A stretch of 64,000 nt of DNA from Lineus longissimus (GCF_910592395.1 NC_088313.1:2978501-3042500), one strand, 5' to 3'; positions 45,755 to 58,318 are shown, numbered from the stretch's first letter. Program-made: numbers and translations. The notes: generated by a model from the letters alone, not told the origin.

Positions 45755-46046
45755 GCGTCACGATGAAAACGACCACACACCGATGCGTTACTGTGGAAAG
45801 GACAACAAACCGAGCGTCACTATGGAAAGGACAACAAACCGAGCGCCACTATTGAAAGGACAACAAACCGATCGTCACTATGGAAAGGAAAACACACTGA
45901 GCGTCACTATTGAAAGGACAACAAACCGATCGTCACTATGGAAAGGAAAACACACTGAGCGTCACTATTTAAAGGACAACAAACCGATCGTCACTATGGA
46001 AAGGAAAACGAACTGAGCATCACTATTGAAAGGACAACAAACCGAG
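45755..46046. repeat. 29-bp minisatellite, U5 (10 copies, longest)
   Basis: Ten units, fused at 46047 directly to GGAGAACCCGG. The intron end and acceptor of the possible last exon are therefore deleted in this unit. Confidence 0.9.
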
Positions 46047-46345
46047 GAGAACCCGGCTTACACACGATATATGAGATGATATTCATAGGGCACATACATC
46101 TTCCTCAGTTTTATTAATGTATGTACTGAAAATAAAGATCCAGAGGTTTCGTAATCAACCAAAGAAACAAAACTCGTGAAAATTATATTTTCCTGAAATC
46201 TTCGCGTATCACAAAAACGAAGAGGCGTGAAAATTCCTTGACGGTTTACAATTATTATTTCACATTCTCCAAACAGACACAACATAATATAGTAGAACCG
46301 CCTTGTCACGCTACTATTACATGTACTGCGCGGAGTATGTTTACT

Positions 46346-46561
46346 TCATTGTCTAGACGCGTAAATTGGTTCTGCAAGGGCAGGTTGTGTGGTCAGGGTC
46401 TTTATGGCCAAGTATAAGTGACAGAGCCTTGTGGAGGTATCATAACTAAATCCGTTGAACGTGGAATGGTAGATACAGGCTTGCAAACACACCATCTTTC
46501 TGCTGCACGTCTCCGATTGCATGAGTCGGGTTGCGGTGGTAGTTGGGTTGAAAAGTTTCAA
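46346..46561 (-). CDS. PAN/Apple-like exon of the U6 minus-strand gene
   Basis: Open; CLQACIYHSTFNGFSYD, with Asn to Tyr relative to the other units. Confidence 0.45.
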   Translation of the reverse strand: MKLFNPTTTATRLMQSETCSRKMVCLQACIYHSTFNGFSYDTSTRLCHLYLAIKTLTTQPALAEPIYASRQ

Positions 46562-46883
46562 GAAGTATTGTTGACAACCGCGAACTGAAAGTAAGATAAG
46601 ACGTGCAGTTTACAAACGACTAAGCTGTGCGTATAGATTTACCAGTATACACTCCATATTAGTACTGCAAACTTGGCTGTATCTGGTATGTCGCGTTGCA
46701 CATTTGAACCAACACATCTTTCCCGAAACTGAAGGACTATACACCTTCAACCACATCTCCGTTTTCGTAGTTTTTAGCCCAATTCTCCTGCACTAAACAT
46801 GTCTATTGTATAACCACATGCATTGGCATGGGCCACGTTGCTCAATATTATAGGCGACAGCATTGCCGTTGGCGGTTTAGGTC

Positions 46884-47114
46884 CTAACCTTTCATGTCTT
46901 TCCCTCGAACGTCTTTAACTACAATCGCCCTCAGGGCTACCTTCCTGCCTTTAACCTGACCTCCAATGTATATCCTTTTTGTTGAAAGAAAATATCTACT
47001 GTACCTCATTACTTCAATCACCCGCCAATCGTTCCCGGAGAGGCGAAATTGAGTTGCCAACCCGTAACGCGTACCTTTATCACTGTGATAACCAGTGAGA
47101 TCACCAGCTTGGAC
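46884..47114 (-). CDS. U6 exon B
   Basis: Open. Distinct residues in ATQFRLSGNDWRVIEVMRYS and RKDMKG-type end (RGKDMKG). The exon A of this unit is also open, so the pair could be functional. Confidence 0.6.
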   Translation of the reverse strand, partial: VQAGDLTGYHSDKGTRYGLATQFRLSGNDWRVIEVMRYSRYFLSTKRIYIGGQVKGRKVALRAIVVKDVRGKDMKG

Positions 47115-47879
47115 CTGTAAAGACATAACAGCTTCACGTAGTACAACACGAGTAGGCAGGGCTGAAAAAGAGGTAAGTTAACACACATACGGCGCACAGG
47201 GCGACTGGATCGCCATTAAAAGTTGACATCGATATTGCTGATTTGCTCACAATGTCATGCGATTGGATTTTGTCTCTAGCCCTGCATCTTCTATATTGTT
47301 TTTTCAACTCTATACTCTACTTGTTAGTAACCAACGACAAGCCTTTTACTATTGTTTTAGTATGAGTGCCGGTCACTTGCAGAGGGTGTATTAAAATCAA
47401 AGGAAAAATTATGGCGAGAGAGACCAATTACACGAAACCGTGATTGGTCGTAGCAAGCGGACACAAAAGAAGCAGGCAAAGAATTTCTTTATTTTATTGG
47501 ACGTTAAGCCATGCGAGCACTACGATATAAGGGCCTTATTATCTTTTTGATTAATGAAGTACCCATACATGATGTACACCGTGTTGGTGTCTTTCCCAGC
47601 ATGCCCAGCAGATGTTTTCTTGGCTAATATTTGTTACTTCTTTGTTAGGTGTAAAGGAATAATCCACTTTAATGGATAAACATCTCAAATATGTCATATC
47701 GTAAATCAAAGTACATTGTAATTAGTTTCAATAGACAATAGTACTTGACTAATGACCGATCAAGCACTACTTGTTATAGAATTCGTGAGTGACAAGGATT
47801 CCTGCTGCAGTGGAAAACAAGTCATGGCGTCGATGCGACACGCAGACTACTAAGTATTCAGAAACAAGCAGACAGTAAC

Positions 47880-48287
47880 CTTGAAGGGTATCGAAAACAA
47901 TGTCTTATTTCCGATCGTAGAGTTTGTGACCTCTGTTGAGTGGACCAGGTCGAACGTCCTGGAAACGTCAGGGACGGGTCTGAATATATCCACATAGTAC
48001 GTTTCGCTGTTGATTTTGTTGTACAGTTGCCATCCGATAACATATCCTTCTGCTTTGAACATGTGCGGAGCGGCCAAATGGACGATAACCCAACCGCTGT
48101 AGCTGCCGGGGAGAGCAGTCGGTTCCTGTCCCTGAAGATACACATCCTTGCAGTTTGGGATGACAGCGACAGTTGGAAAAATATCGAAAAGCAGGAAACA
48201 CAATGAGGTAATAAAAACTATTGGGTCAATTGCAATTCCACTCTGGCAGCTTGACAAACTCGTGATTTCTTCATTAGCAATACACAT
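47880..48287 (-). CDS. U6 exon A, intact
   Basis: Nearly identical to U1 (MFKAEGYVIGW, VTNSTIGNK), with Gly to Asp in FRPVPDVS. Donor AAG-GTTACT. Confidence 0.6.
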
Positions 48288-48690
48288 CTCTGCTAAAATA
48301 TATAATGCGGCAAAATGGTTCCCTCTCCAAATTGTACTTCGATTAATGGATCTTGTATTTCAGAACAAATCTGTTCCGGTAAGAAAAGTGATTAATTTAA
48401 TCCGGTCACAGGTTCAGCGATCCCATTCCAATCGGTCATATAAAAAGGAAGCGTTGATACAATTACTAGTACGGAAACTCTCAAAAGGCACAGTGCACTA
48501 AAGACAAGCAGAATGAGTAACTCGCTCGCGATCGACTCTTTAGTGCGAGAGGTTCTATGACCAGTTTCAAGCCAGGACTGAAGACGCTGCTCTTCTGTGA
48601 AAGCGCCCGTGAGCAGGACTCTTGGGAGTGGGCGCTATACATTGTACAAGACACTAATACTAGTGACTTTCAGCACCGTCAAAACGTATC

Positions 48691-49527
48691 CAGAAGTATT
48701 AAGGTAGCAGGAAGGATAGGGCGTTTGTGGTTTCTGAGTCTGAGGGGGTTGGTGTCTGTTGACTGTGCTTTAAGAGAGACTAGGCATGTCGCTAGTCTCT
48801 CTTCAAGCACAGTCAACAGGCATTTGGTCTCACTCTCAGTATTTGGGTAAGTACAGAATCAAGCCAGCTCAGAGAGCAATGATTGAACGATGCTGTGGAC
48901 AAGTCCAAGAATACTGCATCAGTCACGACCAACTTCTCATCAGAAATCGTCACCACGAGCATATTCAATGTTCAGTTCCAACCTGTACCAGTCCAATGCA
49001 CGCCTGTCATCCTGTCATGGTCAGCAGTAGTCAGCTTAGCGCGATATGGAACATTCTTCCGAAACTCAAGCGAGGGAAGTCTGCTCATTAGCATATCTCG
49101 CGCACTGCTCCTTCTGGTCAAACATCGTAGTGAAATCGTAATGGAAAACGTCTTGCTTTGCGCCAGACTAATAAGTGAAGAACTAATAGGTAAAGAACTT
49201 CTACTTGCGCGAGACTGCTGTGATGAAATTATCATTGCAGAGACTCCGGTGACGTACACATATATTTTTTACAATCAAAAATGCCCTCAAAAGACGACAT
49301 GGAATGATTATTTTATTGATATTTCCTACTATAAACCTTCCAATTATCACTTTATACAAATAGATCGGCGTTAGGTCGCATGCCTTTCTTTCCTGGTGAC
49401 ACTATAAAGCAAAATAGTTGCAACCCCGTAAATGCGCTATAAGTCCAATAATAAGTGACGGTGACCCGTTATAAATGTTTCGCTCGCTTCGATTTTTTGC
49501 CGCTACGCTGCGCTTTGGGCTCTTGCG
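48691..49527. mobile_element. Compact element, U6 copy (837 bp)
   Basis: Same site as in U1, with TC at 48689-48690 and 49528-49529. Right end reads GGGCTCTTGCG. Hairpin at about 48757-48821. Confidence 0.8.
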
Positions 49528-49529
49528 TC

Positions 49530-51480
49530 AAGTATCCGCATGGAAAATACGTATGGCGCCTACGGGTAAGTGACACATAAGTAGGACATAAAATTGAGCT
49601 TCACCTACGATTTCATCCGTGTGCAATCTGTAAACAGCTGAAGAGATACCTGGCAATGCAAAACCTCTAATTTCTCCAAAAAAACACATCAACGTGATCT
49701 ACAATATTTCTCAAATCATGATATCATAGAGATAGAAGATGGAAGAGTATCAATTTAGCTGCAAATGCAAGTTAAATTGTTTAATATCATACGTACTGCT
49801 TCCCGCATGGAATATAGTTCTTGCGTTTTTCCGTATACTTACTTTCCGGTAGCACTTGTCGTGTAAACTACACAAACTAATGACGTCGTTCAGAAGGCGT
49901 CACTGCGGATACATTCGCAAGAATGACACCAGGATTATGCTGTATGTATCCCTGTACTCCTTTCTGCTACAGGATCCCGTTTGAGAAAACTTCAGCTTCT
50001 TCACAGTTTTCGCAGCTGCCCATTTTGGTCTGCGCCTGGTGGGCAAACATTCTTTATCAACTATTTGAAAACTATATATTGAGAAAAGATCACACAAATA
50101 TCAAAATGTGAGATAATTTTGAGGAGAACTACTTTGGCCAATTCACTCTGCCACTCGCGCGACCTCGTCATAATCGTCACGTGGTGACGACGAGGATTGA
50201 TTTTTCAATACGGCGACCTGGAATGGTATTACAGGGACTACGTCCGTTCCCTAGCCTCGTTGTCCCAAGTAGCCCAACTGATATTAGTTGAAAATTATAC
50301 CGCAGATCTGGAGAATAAAGACGTTCCTGAGAATTGTCGAGCTAGTTACTTCGGAAGATCTGGTGAAAACGGATTGTTCTATTGAACGTTGTTGGTATAG
50401 TCGAAAGGATGATTTCATGACGAGGATCATCGTAAAAATGCGAACTGTTGGTGTGATACTGACCAGTCGGATACTGCTGTTACCAATCCCTTATCCTAGG
50501 TCCATTTGCTGGCTGCAACGCGAGTTGATCAATAGATGATAGTGATAAATATATATATGGATGTCGTTTGGAAAGAACGATAATTGCTTCTAAAAAGACC
50601 ATTCAGTTAATCAATTATCGGTAAAACTATCTATTGAATTCTAAATTTCTATTTCACTTCAGGTGATCAGGAGGCTCCAGATTCAGACCGAGTTGTTTCT
50701 CGCCACAACTGAGAACAAGACACTCTAATATTCTTTGTAGTCCTCTTGATCGATGAGCAACGAAAAAATACACTACACCCATACCACTGAAATGTGAAAC
50801 GACATTAATACATGTACAATGTAGTTATAGAGATATGAAAAGGTATATGTTCACAAATCAACCCCTCAATAAATGCAACTGAGTTGGTCAGTAACCCACC
50901 AGCACAGTAGCCAGAATGCAGTATGTTGGTGTATGATAATGAAGAACCTATGTAACATTATGGTTATGAAGATACAACCCACAGGAATGTTTCATTAAAC
51001 ATAATTATAATAAAAATGTCGCACAAGAGAAAGGCCGTTGTCACTCAACCTCGTTTACCCAGGGGTCAGTGCGCGCTCCTGAATGCTAATCAAGTAGACC
51101 CCGGATGTAGAGGTTGCAGCTTTGTGCCACGCTGGCCTGTGGCTGCTGCCGTAATAAATATCATGTGACCCGGAACCATCGCACTGACCAATCATGGTTG
51201 TTATGCTGAAACGGACATCATTTTGGTACCAGGCCATAATTACCAAATTTCCGACGACTGCTTTTTTATGGCGGATTGCGGTCAAACCCTAATCATTTGT
51301 TCTAACTGGATTCTTTGCCTGCTTCAAAAAGAGCAGCATTGAACCATGTTGCTACAGAGGACCTGGTCATATCAACACCACTGCTGAGGAAATATCTGAA
51401 TTCGTTTTGGTCATTATTTGGAAGGGATACGGAACAATTCAGTAAAGGGTTATTTCTATTCTCTGTGCAAAAAATGACGT
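49530..51480. other. U6 conserved spacer
   Basis: Runs straight into the LRR exon. No recognised gene; the 83-codon frame 50288-50539 (+) is conserved in several units but has no known motif. Confidence 0.6.
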
Positions 51481-52473
51481 GTAATTTCTTTTATATCAAA
51501 CAACCACCTAAACATGATACCACTGGGCACATTCAGGTATACAAGCAAGGTACAACACCTTCACCTCACTGGTAACACCCTGGGGGACTTCACTGGTAAA
51601 GAAGACTTCAAGGATCTGCCAGAGCTAAAGGAACTCCGGTCGAATCATTTTAGATTTGGTTGTATGGCCCCACAGGTCCCCGAAGAGAATTGTTTTCCAA
51701 AGATGGACCCGTGTTCTTCCTGCACTGATCTCATCCGCATAGGCGCTTTGTGGATCTTTCTGTGGATACTTGGGACCATTGCTGTGGGCGGGAATATCCT
51801 CGTACTCCTCCTGAGGATATTGACAAAGGAACCAACGACGGCGAACACCACGATCATCACAAGCCTCGCCGTGTCCGACCTCCTCATGGGCGTGTACTTG
51901 TACATCATCGCGGCAGCGGACACCACATTCAGGGGGTACTACATCGAGGTTGACTGGACCTGGAGGAAGGGCATCGGATGTAAGTTGCCGGATTCCTCTC
52001 CGTCTTATCAAGCGAGGTGTCCGTCTTCACTTTGACTATCATGTCAGTGGATCGTTTCCTGGTTGTGGTGTTCCCGTTCAGTAAGCAAAAGATAAACTTC
52101 AAGAAGGCGAAGATATTGGTGGCATCAATATGGATCTTTGGGGTCATATTAGCCGGTGCACCGTTCTGTGTTGACTACTTGCGACATTCGTACTATTCAA
52201 GATCTGGCGTCTGCCTCTCGCTCCACCTGACATCAGAACCCGCCCCAGGCTGGGAGTACTCGGTCGCCATCTTTTTAGGACTCAACCTCGATGCGTTCAT
52301 GATCATCGCTGTACTATACACTTGGATGTACGTCATCATCAAACGCTCTGTCGATATGATGAAACACAAGACCAGTCGGAAGAAGGGAGAAAACAAGGAA
52401 TTAGTCGTTGCCCGCAAGATGGCGCTGATCATCCTGACTGACTTTGCTTGCTGGATGCCCATCATAATTCTAG
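51481..52473 (+). pseudogene. U6 receptor exon: LRRs, hinge, TM1-TM6 (one frameshift)
   Basis: The least damaged long copy. FISNNHLNMIPLGTF and LHLTGNTLGDF repeats, NHFRFGCMAPQVPEENC hinge (one Cys of the CC pair is Gly), then TM1 with IGALWIFLWILG and TM2 with SLAVSDLLMG. A single missing base near 51984 (GTAAGTTGCC) shifts the frame in ECL1. From there TM3 (SVDRFLVVVFPF) to TM6 (CWMP) and the GTGAGT donor are intact. If that base loss were a sequencing error, the exon would be fully open. Confidence 0.85.
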
Positions 52474-52919
52474 GTGAGTAAATATTGGCACATTCGTGTT
52501 AAACAGGTTTCAAGCAGAACAACTACACGTCCACTGGTGTTTGACACTCCCGACTCAAACAACAAATATGTTAATGATAGTGCTCATGTCGAACAAACAG
52601 TACCGTTTGAGGAGTACACCAAATCATTGGAGCATATTTCACGATTAATTGGACACCATCGCCACGACTTGGATACCACTGTACAAACCCTTTCTGGAAT
52701 CCATGCATGTAGGTGCTGACCTCAAACAGGGGCTACCCTAGGGCCCTTTCGGTCGTATAACATTTGCGACAACATGGTATGATACGAAATCGACTCAAGC
52801 TTGTGAGTGTAAACTGGATTTTAGTTTAGAGTATCGTAAAAATTACATGTGGCTGTTCAGTTCGTAATGCCAAGTTGAGGAAGGAATCATGATAATTCAG
52901 TTTTGCGTTTCGCTTTCAG

Positions 52920-53049
52920 GTTTGGCTGCGATCTCCGGGAAAGTCACGATCCCTGGTGATGTCTACGCCTGGATTGCAGTATTTGTGCTGCCGATCAACA
53001 GCGCTATGAACCCAATACTCTACACACTGTCGTCTCTCGATCTCATCAA
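52920..53049 (+). CDS. U6 receptor exon: TM7
   Basis: Open, NPILY intact, with a consensus GTAAGT donor, the strongest among the units. Confidence 0.85.
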
Positions 53050-53432
53050 GTAAGTGACTTGATATTTCCTTTGGATGACGCTTACCTTGAACTATGGGTG
53101 CTCTACATGAGCTATGGAAGGATTTCATTATGATTTACAGAATAAATCAAGCATTTAAAACCGTGCTTGTGATGTTTAAGGTTACTGTTTCCTGGCTATT
53201 CCTGTTGGTTGCTATAACCTCTGTTAGAACCAAAAAGCGACTATCGGTGCCATTGTATAAGACGTTAAGGGCTTCTTCATCCACAGTAGACAACTACAAT
53301 AAACATACTCGTCATTTCATATTTGCTCCTCAAAAGATTGAGACTCGTATATACGGCTCTTAATCTTCGACCAGCCCTACCAAGTATTTCCAATTGAAAT
53401 GACCATCGGCTGATATAACGTTTTTCTTTTAG

Positions 53433-53500
53433 ACTGATATGTGGAAAGAAAGAACCACAGTTGGATTACTCTGGAAGCACTAGGACGAATGTGTCTACCC
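53433..53500 (+). CDS. U6 receptor exon: linker
   Basis: LICGKKEPQLDYSGSTRT, donor GTAAGT; joins in frame to the next exon as ST-LDKDDEDG. Confidence 0.65.
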
Positions 53501-54044
53501 GTAAGTAAAAAGGCTTTTAAAAATAAGTACTCATATCAGATATTGACTTGCGGCTGATCCTCCTCTTCGCTGTCCCCCAAATGATGCAGGGTAAGAGTGA
53601 ATCTAGCCCAGCGATGCAGCTGATCTCACTCACTTCCTACGAGTTGATATTTCTATGTCAACTGTAGGATTACGATCCTGAGTCGTCTGTATTGCAGCAC
53701 CACTCATGCACTCCAGCGCTCTTTGCATCGCGGGATACGATATCCGCGCAGCGCGTACGGCATCCTGCGTCCTCTCTGTCGTTTCCCTTCAACAACCTTA
53801 GGTTGTCATTCCATCAGTATCTCGGGAGGTTTTGCTAGTTCAGTTCAAGACACGTGTCCAAACCAATAACGCTATTGGGTTGTTATTCCGTACATTATTT
53901 TGGTCACGATTCCTTGGGCCAGGGCAAAATTCTACCCTCATGTTTTCCAAAGATCCAAAACAGTTCGAAACTATTTTGTGGACTAACCGACTGATATCGT
54001 GGTAACAATGTCATTTGGAGCTTTTCTTGTTTCTTGACTTTCAG

Positions 54045-54370
54045 TTGACAAAGATGATGAGGACGGTTCCCCTAAGGTAGTCAACTGTTACCCAGAGGGC
54101 AGTCATCTCCTGCCTTACGTGGTGGAGGAGTCCAATATGCTGAACCTCGCCCACGCAATGAAGACCGAAACGCCCTCACTGCCGCTGCGGGACATGCGCA
54201 GCGTACTCAAGGATGTGGCCAAAGCCATGGCATCGTTGCATGAAAGAGGCCTGATTGCGAGCAGTGTGACTGTAAATGACGTTGGGATAATTGTCAGCAC
54301 CGGAAATGAGGTAAGACAAGTTGATTTCGGCTACTCTATGAGGATTCATTTTACGAAAGATATTGTCCTT
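54045..54370 (+). CDS. U6 receptor tail exon: pseudokinase-like
   Basis: Open; LDKDDEDGSPKVVNCYPEG, VVEESNMLNLAHAMK, SVLKDVAKAMASLHERGLI, ASSVTVNDVGIIVSTGNE, VRQVDFGYSMRIHF. Both donors are present (GAG-GTAAGA at 54311, CTT-GTGAGC at 54371). Together with TM7, the linker and the next two exons this is the most complete tail in the window. Confidence 0.62.
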
Positions 54371-54419
54371 GTGAGCAACAGTTTCTGACACAATGTGCTC
54401 TTGCTGTCTCTTTTGACAG

Positions 54420-54486
54420 TCTTGCTGTGACCCACTGGACTGGCCATCACTTGACTTCTTAAAGGGTAACTACCGGCAAACGTAAG
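54420..54486 (+). CDS. U6 activation-segment exon
   Basis: Open; SCCDPLDWPSLDFLKG then NYRQT, donor AAG-GTAGGT. Confidence 0.45.
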
Positions 54487-54900
54487 GTAGGTCAGGATTA
54501 GTTACGGTACACGAAGTTGTCGGTATGGCCTTTTCAGTCTCACTATCGAAACTTTATACCAACCGCTGAATCAAACATGTCTTTTTAGACTTCAAATTTA
54601 CCTGCTAGTTTCTGCCTTCCTTTAAGTGACGCATTTCATGATGCAGTGGCACAAGAGTGCTGGCATCTTAAAATCGAATGTTTCCTTGAATTGTGATACG
54701 CCGCGATCAGTTCGTTTCCCCAAGTCGAAATGTTGGATACTGAAGAATGGATCTTCCACCGATCTGGCCGGCGCGGGCGACTAGCGGTGTGACTGGAAAA
54801 TTACTGTTGAACTAAGGTTGCATAGTAACAATGCATTTTAAAGCAAGTGGCCAACTTTAGCTGTACAATAATCAAACTAGACCATATTATCCTATTTCAG

Positions 54901-55056
54901 AAAGTAACGATGACTTGCAACGTCAAATCGGCATTCCTATGTTCAGGTGTGAAACAAGCCCTGATTCCGCGAGATTTAAAAGATAATATCCAGGATTTCG
55001 GCAACCTATGCAAGCGACTCTTACGTCACCACACCATGAACAAAAATCAGCATTGA
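54901..55056 (+). CDS. U6 last kinase-like exon
   Basis: SNDDLQRQIGIPMFRCET, stop at 54984-54986; alphaF-like DNIQDFGNLCKRLL in the next frame to 55056, as in U1. Confidence 0.42.
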   Translation, partial: KVTMTCNVKSAFLCSGVKQALIPRDLKDNIQDFGNLCKRLLRHHTMNKNQH

Positions 55057-55347
55057 CGGTGTTTGGGATCAGTTTTTGTTCACTGTGATAGGATATACCA
55101 ATTGACTGCGTCGTTTTAAAAGCTGTTTGAGACTTGCCTGGGACGAGTAATTTCATGTTAGGTTATCGATTTGACTCGATGTTGCACCACTAGATTCTAT
55201 AGGCTCTCTTAATTGTATTGGCTCGAACTTCACTTTTACATGTTCGTGTGTTCGTGTAGATAGGACAGAATTATATGGCTTTTAAGATGTACGACAATTG
55301 ATTTGCTTGTTCAACATAAACGGTGTGGCGTTTGAACTTTATACGAA

Positions 55348-55554
55348 GCGTCACGATGAAAACGACCACACACCGATGCGTTACTATGGAAAAGACAACA
55401 AACCGATCGTCACTATGGAAAGGAAAACAAACCGAGCGTCATTATTAAAAGGACAACAAACCGATCGTCACTATGGAAAGGAAAACGAACCGAGCATCAC
55501 TATTGAAAGGACAACAAACCGAGCGTCACTATGCAAAGGACAACAAACCGAATA
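55348..55554. repeat. 29-bp minisatellite, U6 (about 7 copies)
   Basis: Same unit; copy number similar to U2. Confidence 0.9.
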
Positions 55555-55657
55555 AGAATTGGCGTTATGATGCTAACCTTTTTCTTGCTTTAAGCATGCT
55601 GTAACTTGATAATTTCCAATACAATATCTATGCGTAACACATATTTCTTTCTAACAG

Positions 55658-55760
55658 GAGAACCCGGCTTACACACGATATATGAGATGATATTCATAGG
55701 GCACATCTTCCTCAGTATTATTAATATATGTACTGAAAATAAAGATCCAGAGGTTTCGTA
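55658..55760 (+). CDS. U6 possible last exon of plus-strand gene
   Basis: Acceptor TTTCTTTCTAACAG; GEPGLHTIYEMIFIGHIF then a variant LSIINICTENKDPEVS and TAA. Confidence 0.3.
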
Positions 55761-55952
55761 ATCCACCAAAGAAACAAAACTCGTGAAAATTATATTTTCC
55801 TGAAATCTTCGCGTATCACAAAAACGAAGAGGCGTGAAAATTCCTTGACGGTTTACAATTATTATTTCACATTCTCCAAACAGACACGACACAATATAGT
55901 AGAACCGCCTTGTCACGCTACTATTACATGTACTGCGCGGAGTATGTTTACT

Positions 55953-56168
55953 TCATTGTCTAGACGCGTAAATTGGTTCTGCAAGAGCAGGTTGTGTGGT
56001 CAGGGTCTTTATGGCCAAGTATAAGTGACAGAGCCTTGTGGAGGTATCATAACTAAATCCGTTGAACGTGGAATGGTTGATACAGGCTTGCAAACACACC
56101 ATCTTTCTGCTGCACGTCTCCGATTGCATGAGTCGGGTCGTGGTGGTAGTTGGGTTGAAAAGTTTCAA
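55953..56168 (-). CDS. PAN/Apple-like exon of the U7 minus-strand gene
   Basis: Open, same as 13377 except Ala to Thr in the N-terminal TTTTTRLMQS part. Downstream of the open exons A and B of U7. Confidence 0.45.
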   Translation of the reverse strand: MKLFNPTTTTTRLMQSETCSRKMVCLQACINHSTFNGFSYDTSTRLCHLYLAIKTLTTQPALAEPIYASRQ

Positions 56169-56490
56169 GAAGTATTGTTGGCAACCGCGAACTGAAAGTA
56201 AGATAAGACGTGCAGTTTACAAACGACTAAGCTGTGCGTATAGATTTACCAGTATACACTACATATTAGTACTGTAAACTCGGCTGTATCTGGTATGTCG
56301 CGTTGCACATTTGAACCAATACATCTTTCCCGAAACTGAAGGACTATACACCTTCAACCATATCCACGTTTTCGTAGTTTTTAGCCCAATTCTCCTGCAC
56401 TAAACAGGTCTATTGTATAACCACATGCATTGGCTTGGGCCACGTTGCTCAATATTATAGGCGACAGCGTTGCCGTTGGCGGTTTAGGTC

Positions 56491-56721
56491 CTAACCTTTC
56501 ATGCCTTTCCCTCGAACGTCTTTAACTACAATTGCCCTCAGGGCTACCTTCCTGCCATCAACCTGACCTCCAATGTATATCCTTTTTGTTGAGAGAAAAT
56601 AGCTACTGTACTTCTGTATTCCAATCGCCCGCCAATCGTTCCTGGAGAGGCCAAACTGAGTTGCCAACCCGTAATGCGTAGCTTTATCACTGTGATAACC
56701 AGTGAGATCACCAGCTTGGAC
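56491..56721 (-). CDS. U7 exon B
   Basis: Open; HSDKATHYGLATQFGL, RAIGIQKYSSYF, IGGQVDGRK. Confidence 0.6.
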   Translation of the reverse strand, partial: VQAGDLTGYHSDKATHYGLATQFGLSRNDWRAIGIQKYSSYFLSTKRIYIGGQVDGRKVALRAIVVKDVRGKGMKG

Positions 56722-57507
56722 CTGTAAAGACATAACAGCTTCACGTAGTACAAACACGAGTAGGCAGGGCTGAAAAAGAGGTAAGTCAACACACACACGG
56801 CGCACATGGCGACTGGATCGCCATTAAAAGTTGACATTGATATTGCTGATTTGCTCACAATGTCATGCGATTGGATTTTGTCTCTAGCCCTGCATCTTCT
56901 ATATTGTTTTTTTCAACTCTATACTCTTCTTGTTAGTAACCAACGACAAGCCTTTTACTATTGTTTTAGTATGAGTGCGGGTCGCTTGCAGAGGGTGTAT
57001 TAAAATCAAAGGAAAAATTATGGCGAGAGAGACCAATTACACGAAACCGTGATTGGTCGTAGCAAGCGGACACAAAAGAAGCAGGCAAAGAATTTCTTTA
57101 TATTATTGGGCGTTAAGCCATGCGAGAGAGTTACCCGCCCCCAGCACTACGATATAAGGGGCTTATTATATTTTTGATTAATGAAGTACCAATGCATGAT
57201 GTACACCGTGTTGGTGTCTTTCCCAGCATGCCCAGCGGATGTTTTCTTGGATAATATTTGTTACTTCTTTGTTAGGTGTAAAGGAATAATCCACTTTTAT
57301 GGATAAACATCTCAAATATGTCATATCGTAAATCAAAGTACATTGTAATTAGTTTCAATAGACAATCGTTCTTGACTCCTGACCGATCAAGCAATGGCTT
57401 GATATAGAATTCATGAGTGACAGGGATTCCTGCTGCAGTTGAAAACAAGTCATGGCGTCGATGAGACAGGCAGACTACTAAGTATTCAGAAACAAGCATA
57501 CAGTAAC

Positions 57508-57915
57508 CTTGAAGGGTATCGAAAACAATGTCTTATTTCCGATCGTAGAGTCTGTAACCTCTGTTGAGTGGACCAGGTCGAACGTCCTGGAAACGCCAGG
57601 GACGGGTCTGAATATATCCACATAGTACGTTTTGCTGTTGATCTTGTTGTTCAGTTGCCATCCGATAACATATCCTTCTTCTTTGAACGTGTACGGAGCG
57701 GCCAAATGAACGACAGCCCAACCGCCGTAGCTGCGGGGGAGAGCAGTCGATTCCTGTCCCTGAAGATACACATCCTTGCAGTTTGGGACAACAGCGACAG
57801 TTGGAAATATATCAATCAGCAGGAAACACAATGAGGTAATAAAAACTATTGGGTCAATTGCAATTCCACTCTGGCAGCTTGACAAACTCGTGATTTCTTC
57901 ATGAGCAATACACAT
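57508..57915 (-). CDS. U7 exon A, intact
   Basis: Open. Differences from U1 include GQESTALPRSYGGWAVVHLA, YTFKEEGYVIGWQLNN and INSKTYYVD. With exon B and 55953-56168 it gives a second complete minus-strand gene candidate. Confidence 0.62.
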
Positions 57916-58318
57916 CTCTGCTAAAATATATAATGCGGTAAAATGGTTCCCTCTCCAAATTGTACTTCGATTAATGGATCTTGTATTTCAGAACAAATCT
58001 ATTCCGGTAAGAAAAGTGATTAATTTAATCCGGTCACAGGTTCAGCGATCCCATTCCAATCGGTCATATAAAAAGGAAGCGTTGATACAATTACTAGTAC
58101 GGAAACTCTCAAAAGGCACAGTGCACTACAGACGAGCAGAATGAGTTATTCGCTCGCGATCGACTCTTTAGTGCGAGAGGTTCTATGACCAGTTTCAAGC
58201 CAGGACTGAAGACGCTGCTGTTCTGTGAAAGCGTCCGTGAGCAGGACTCTTGGGAGTGGGCGCTATACATTGTAAAAGACACTTATACTAGTGACTTTCA
58301 GCACCGTCAAAACGTATC

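Larger units (their letters stand above)
36673..46883. repeat. Tandem unit U5
   Basis: Has both the compact element and the LINE. Poly-C deleted. Stretches without a recognised gene: 36904-37663, 38070-38472, 39221-41246, 43158-43478, 43898-44441, 44884-45297, 45454-45754. Confidence 0.9.
46884..56490. repeat. Tandem unit U6
   Basis: Compact element present, LINE absent; the most complete set of receptor and kinase-like exons. Stretches without a recognised gene: 47115-47879, 48288-48690, 49530-51480, 52474-52919, 53050-53432, 53501-54044, 54487-54900, 55057-55347. Confidence 0.9.
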
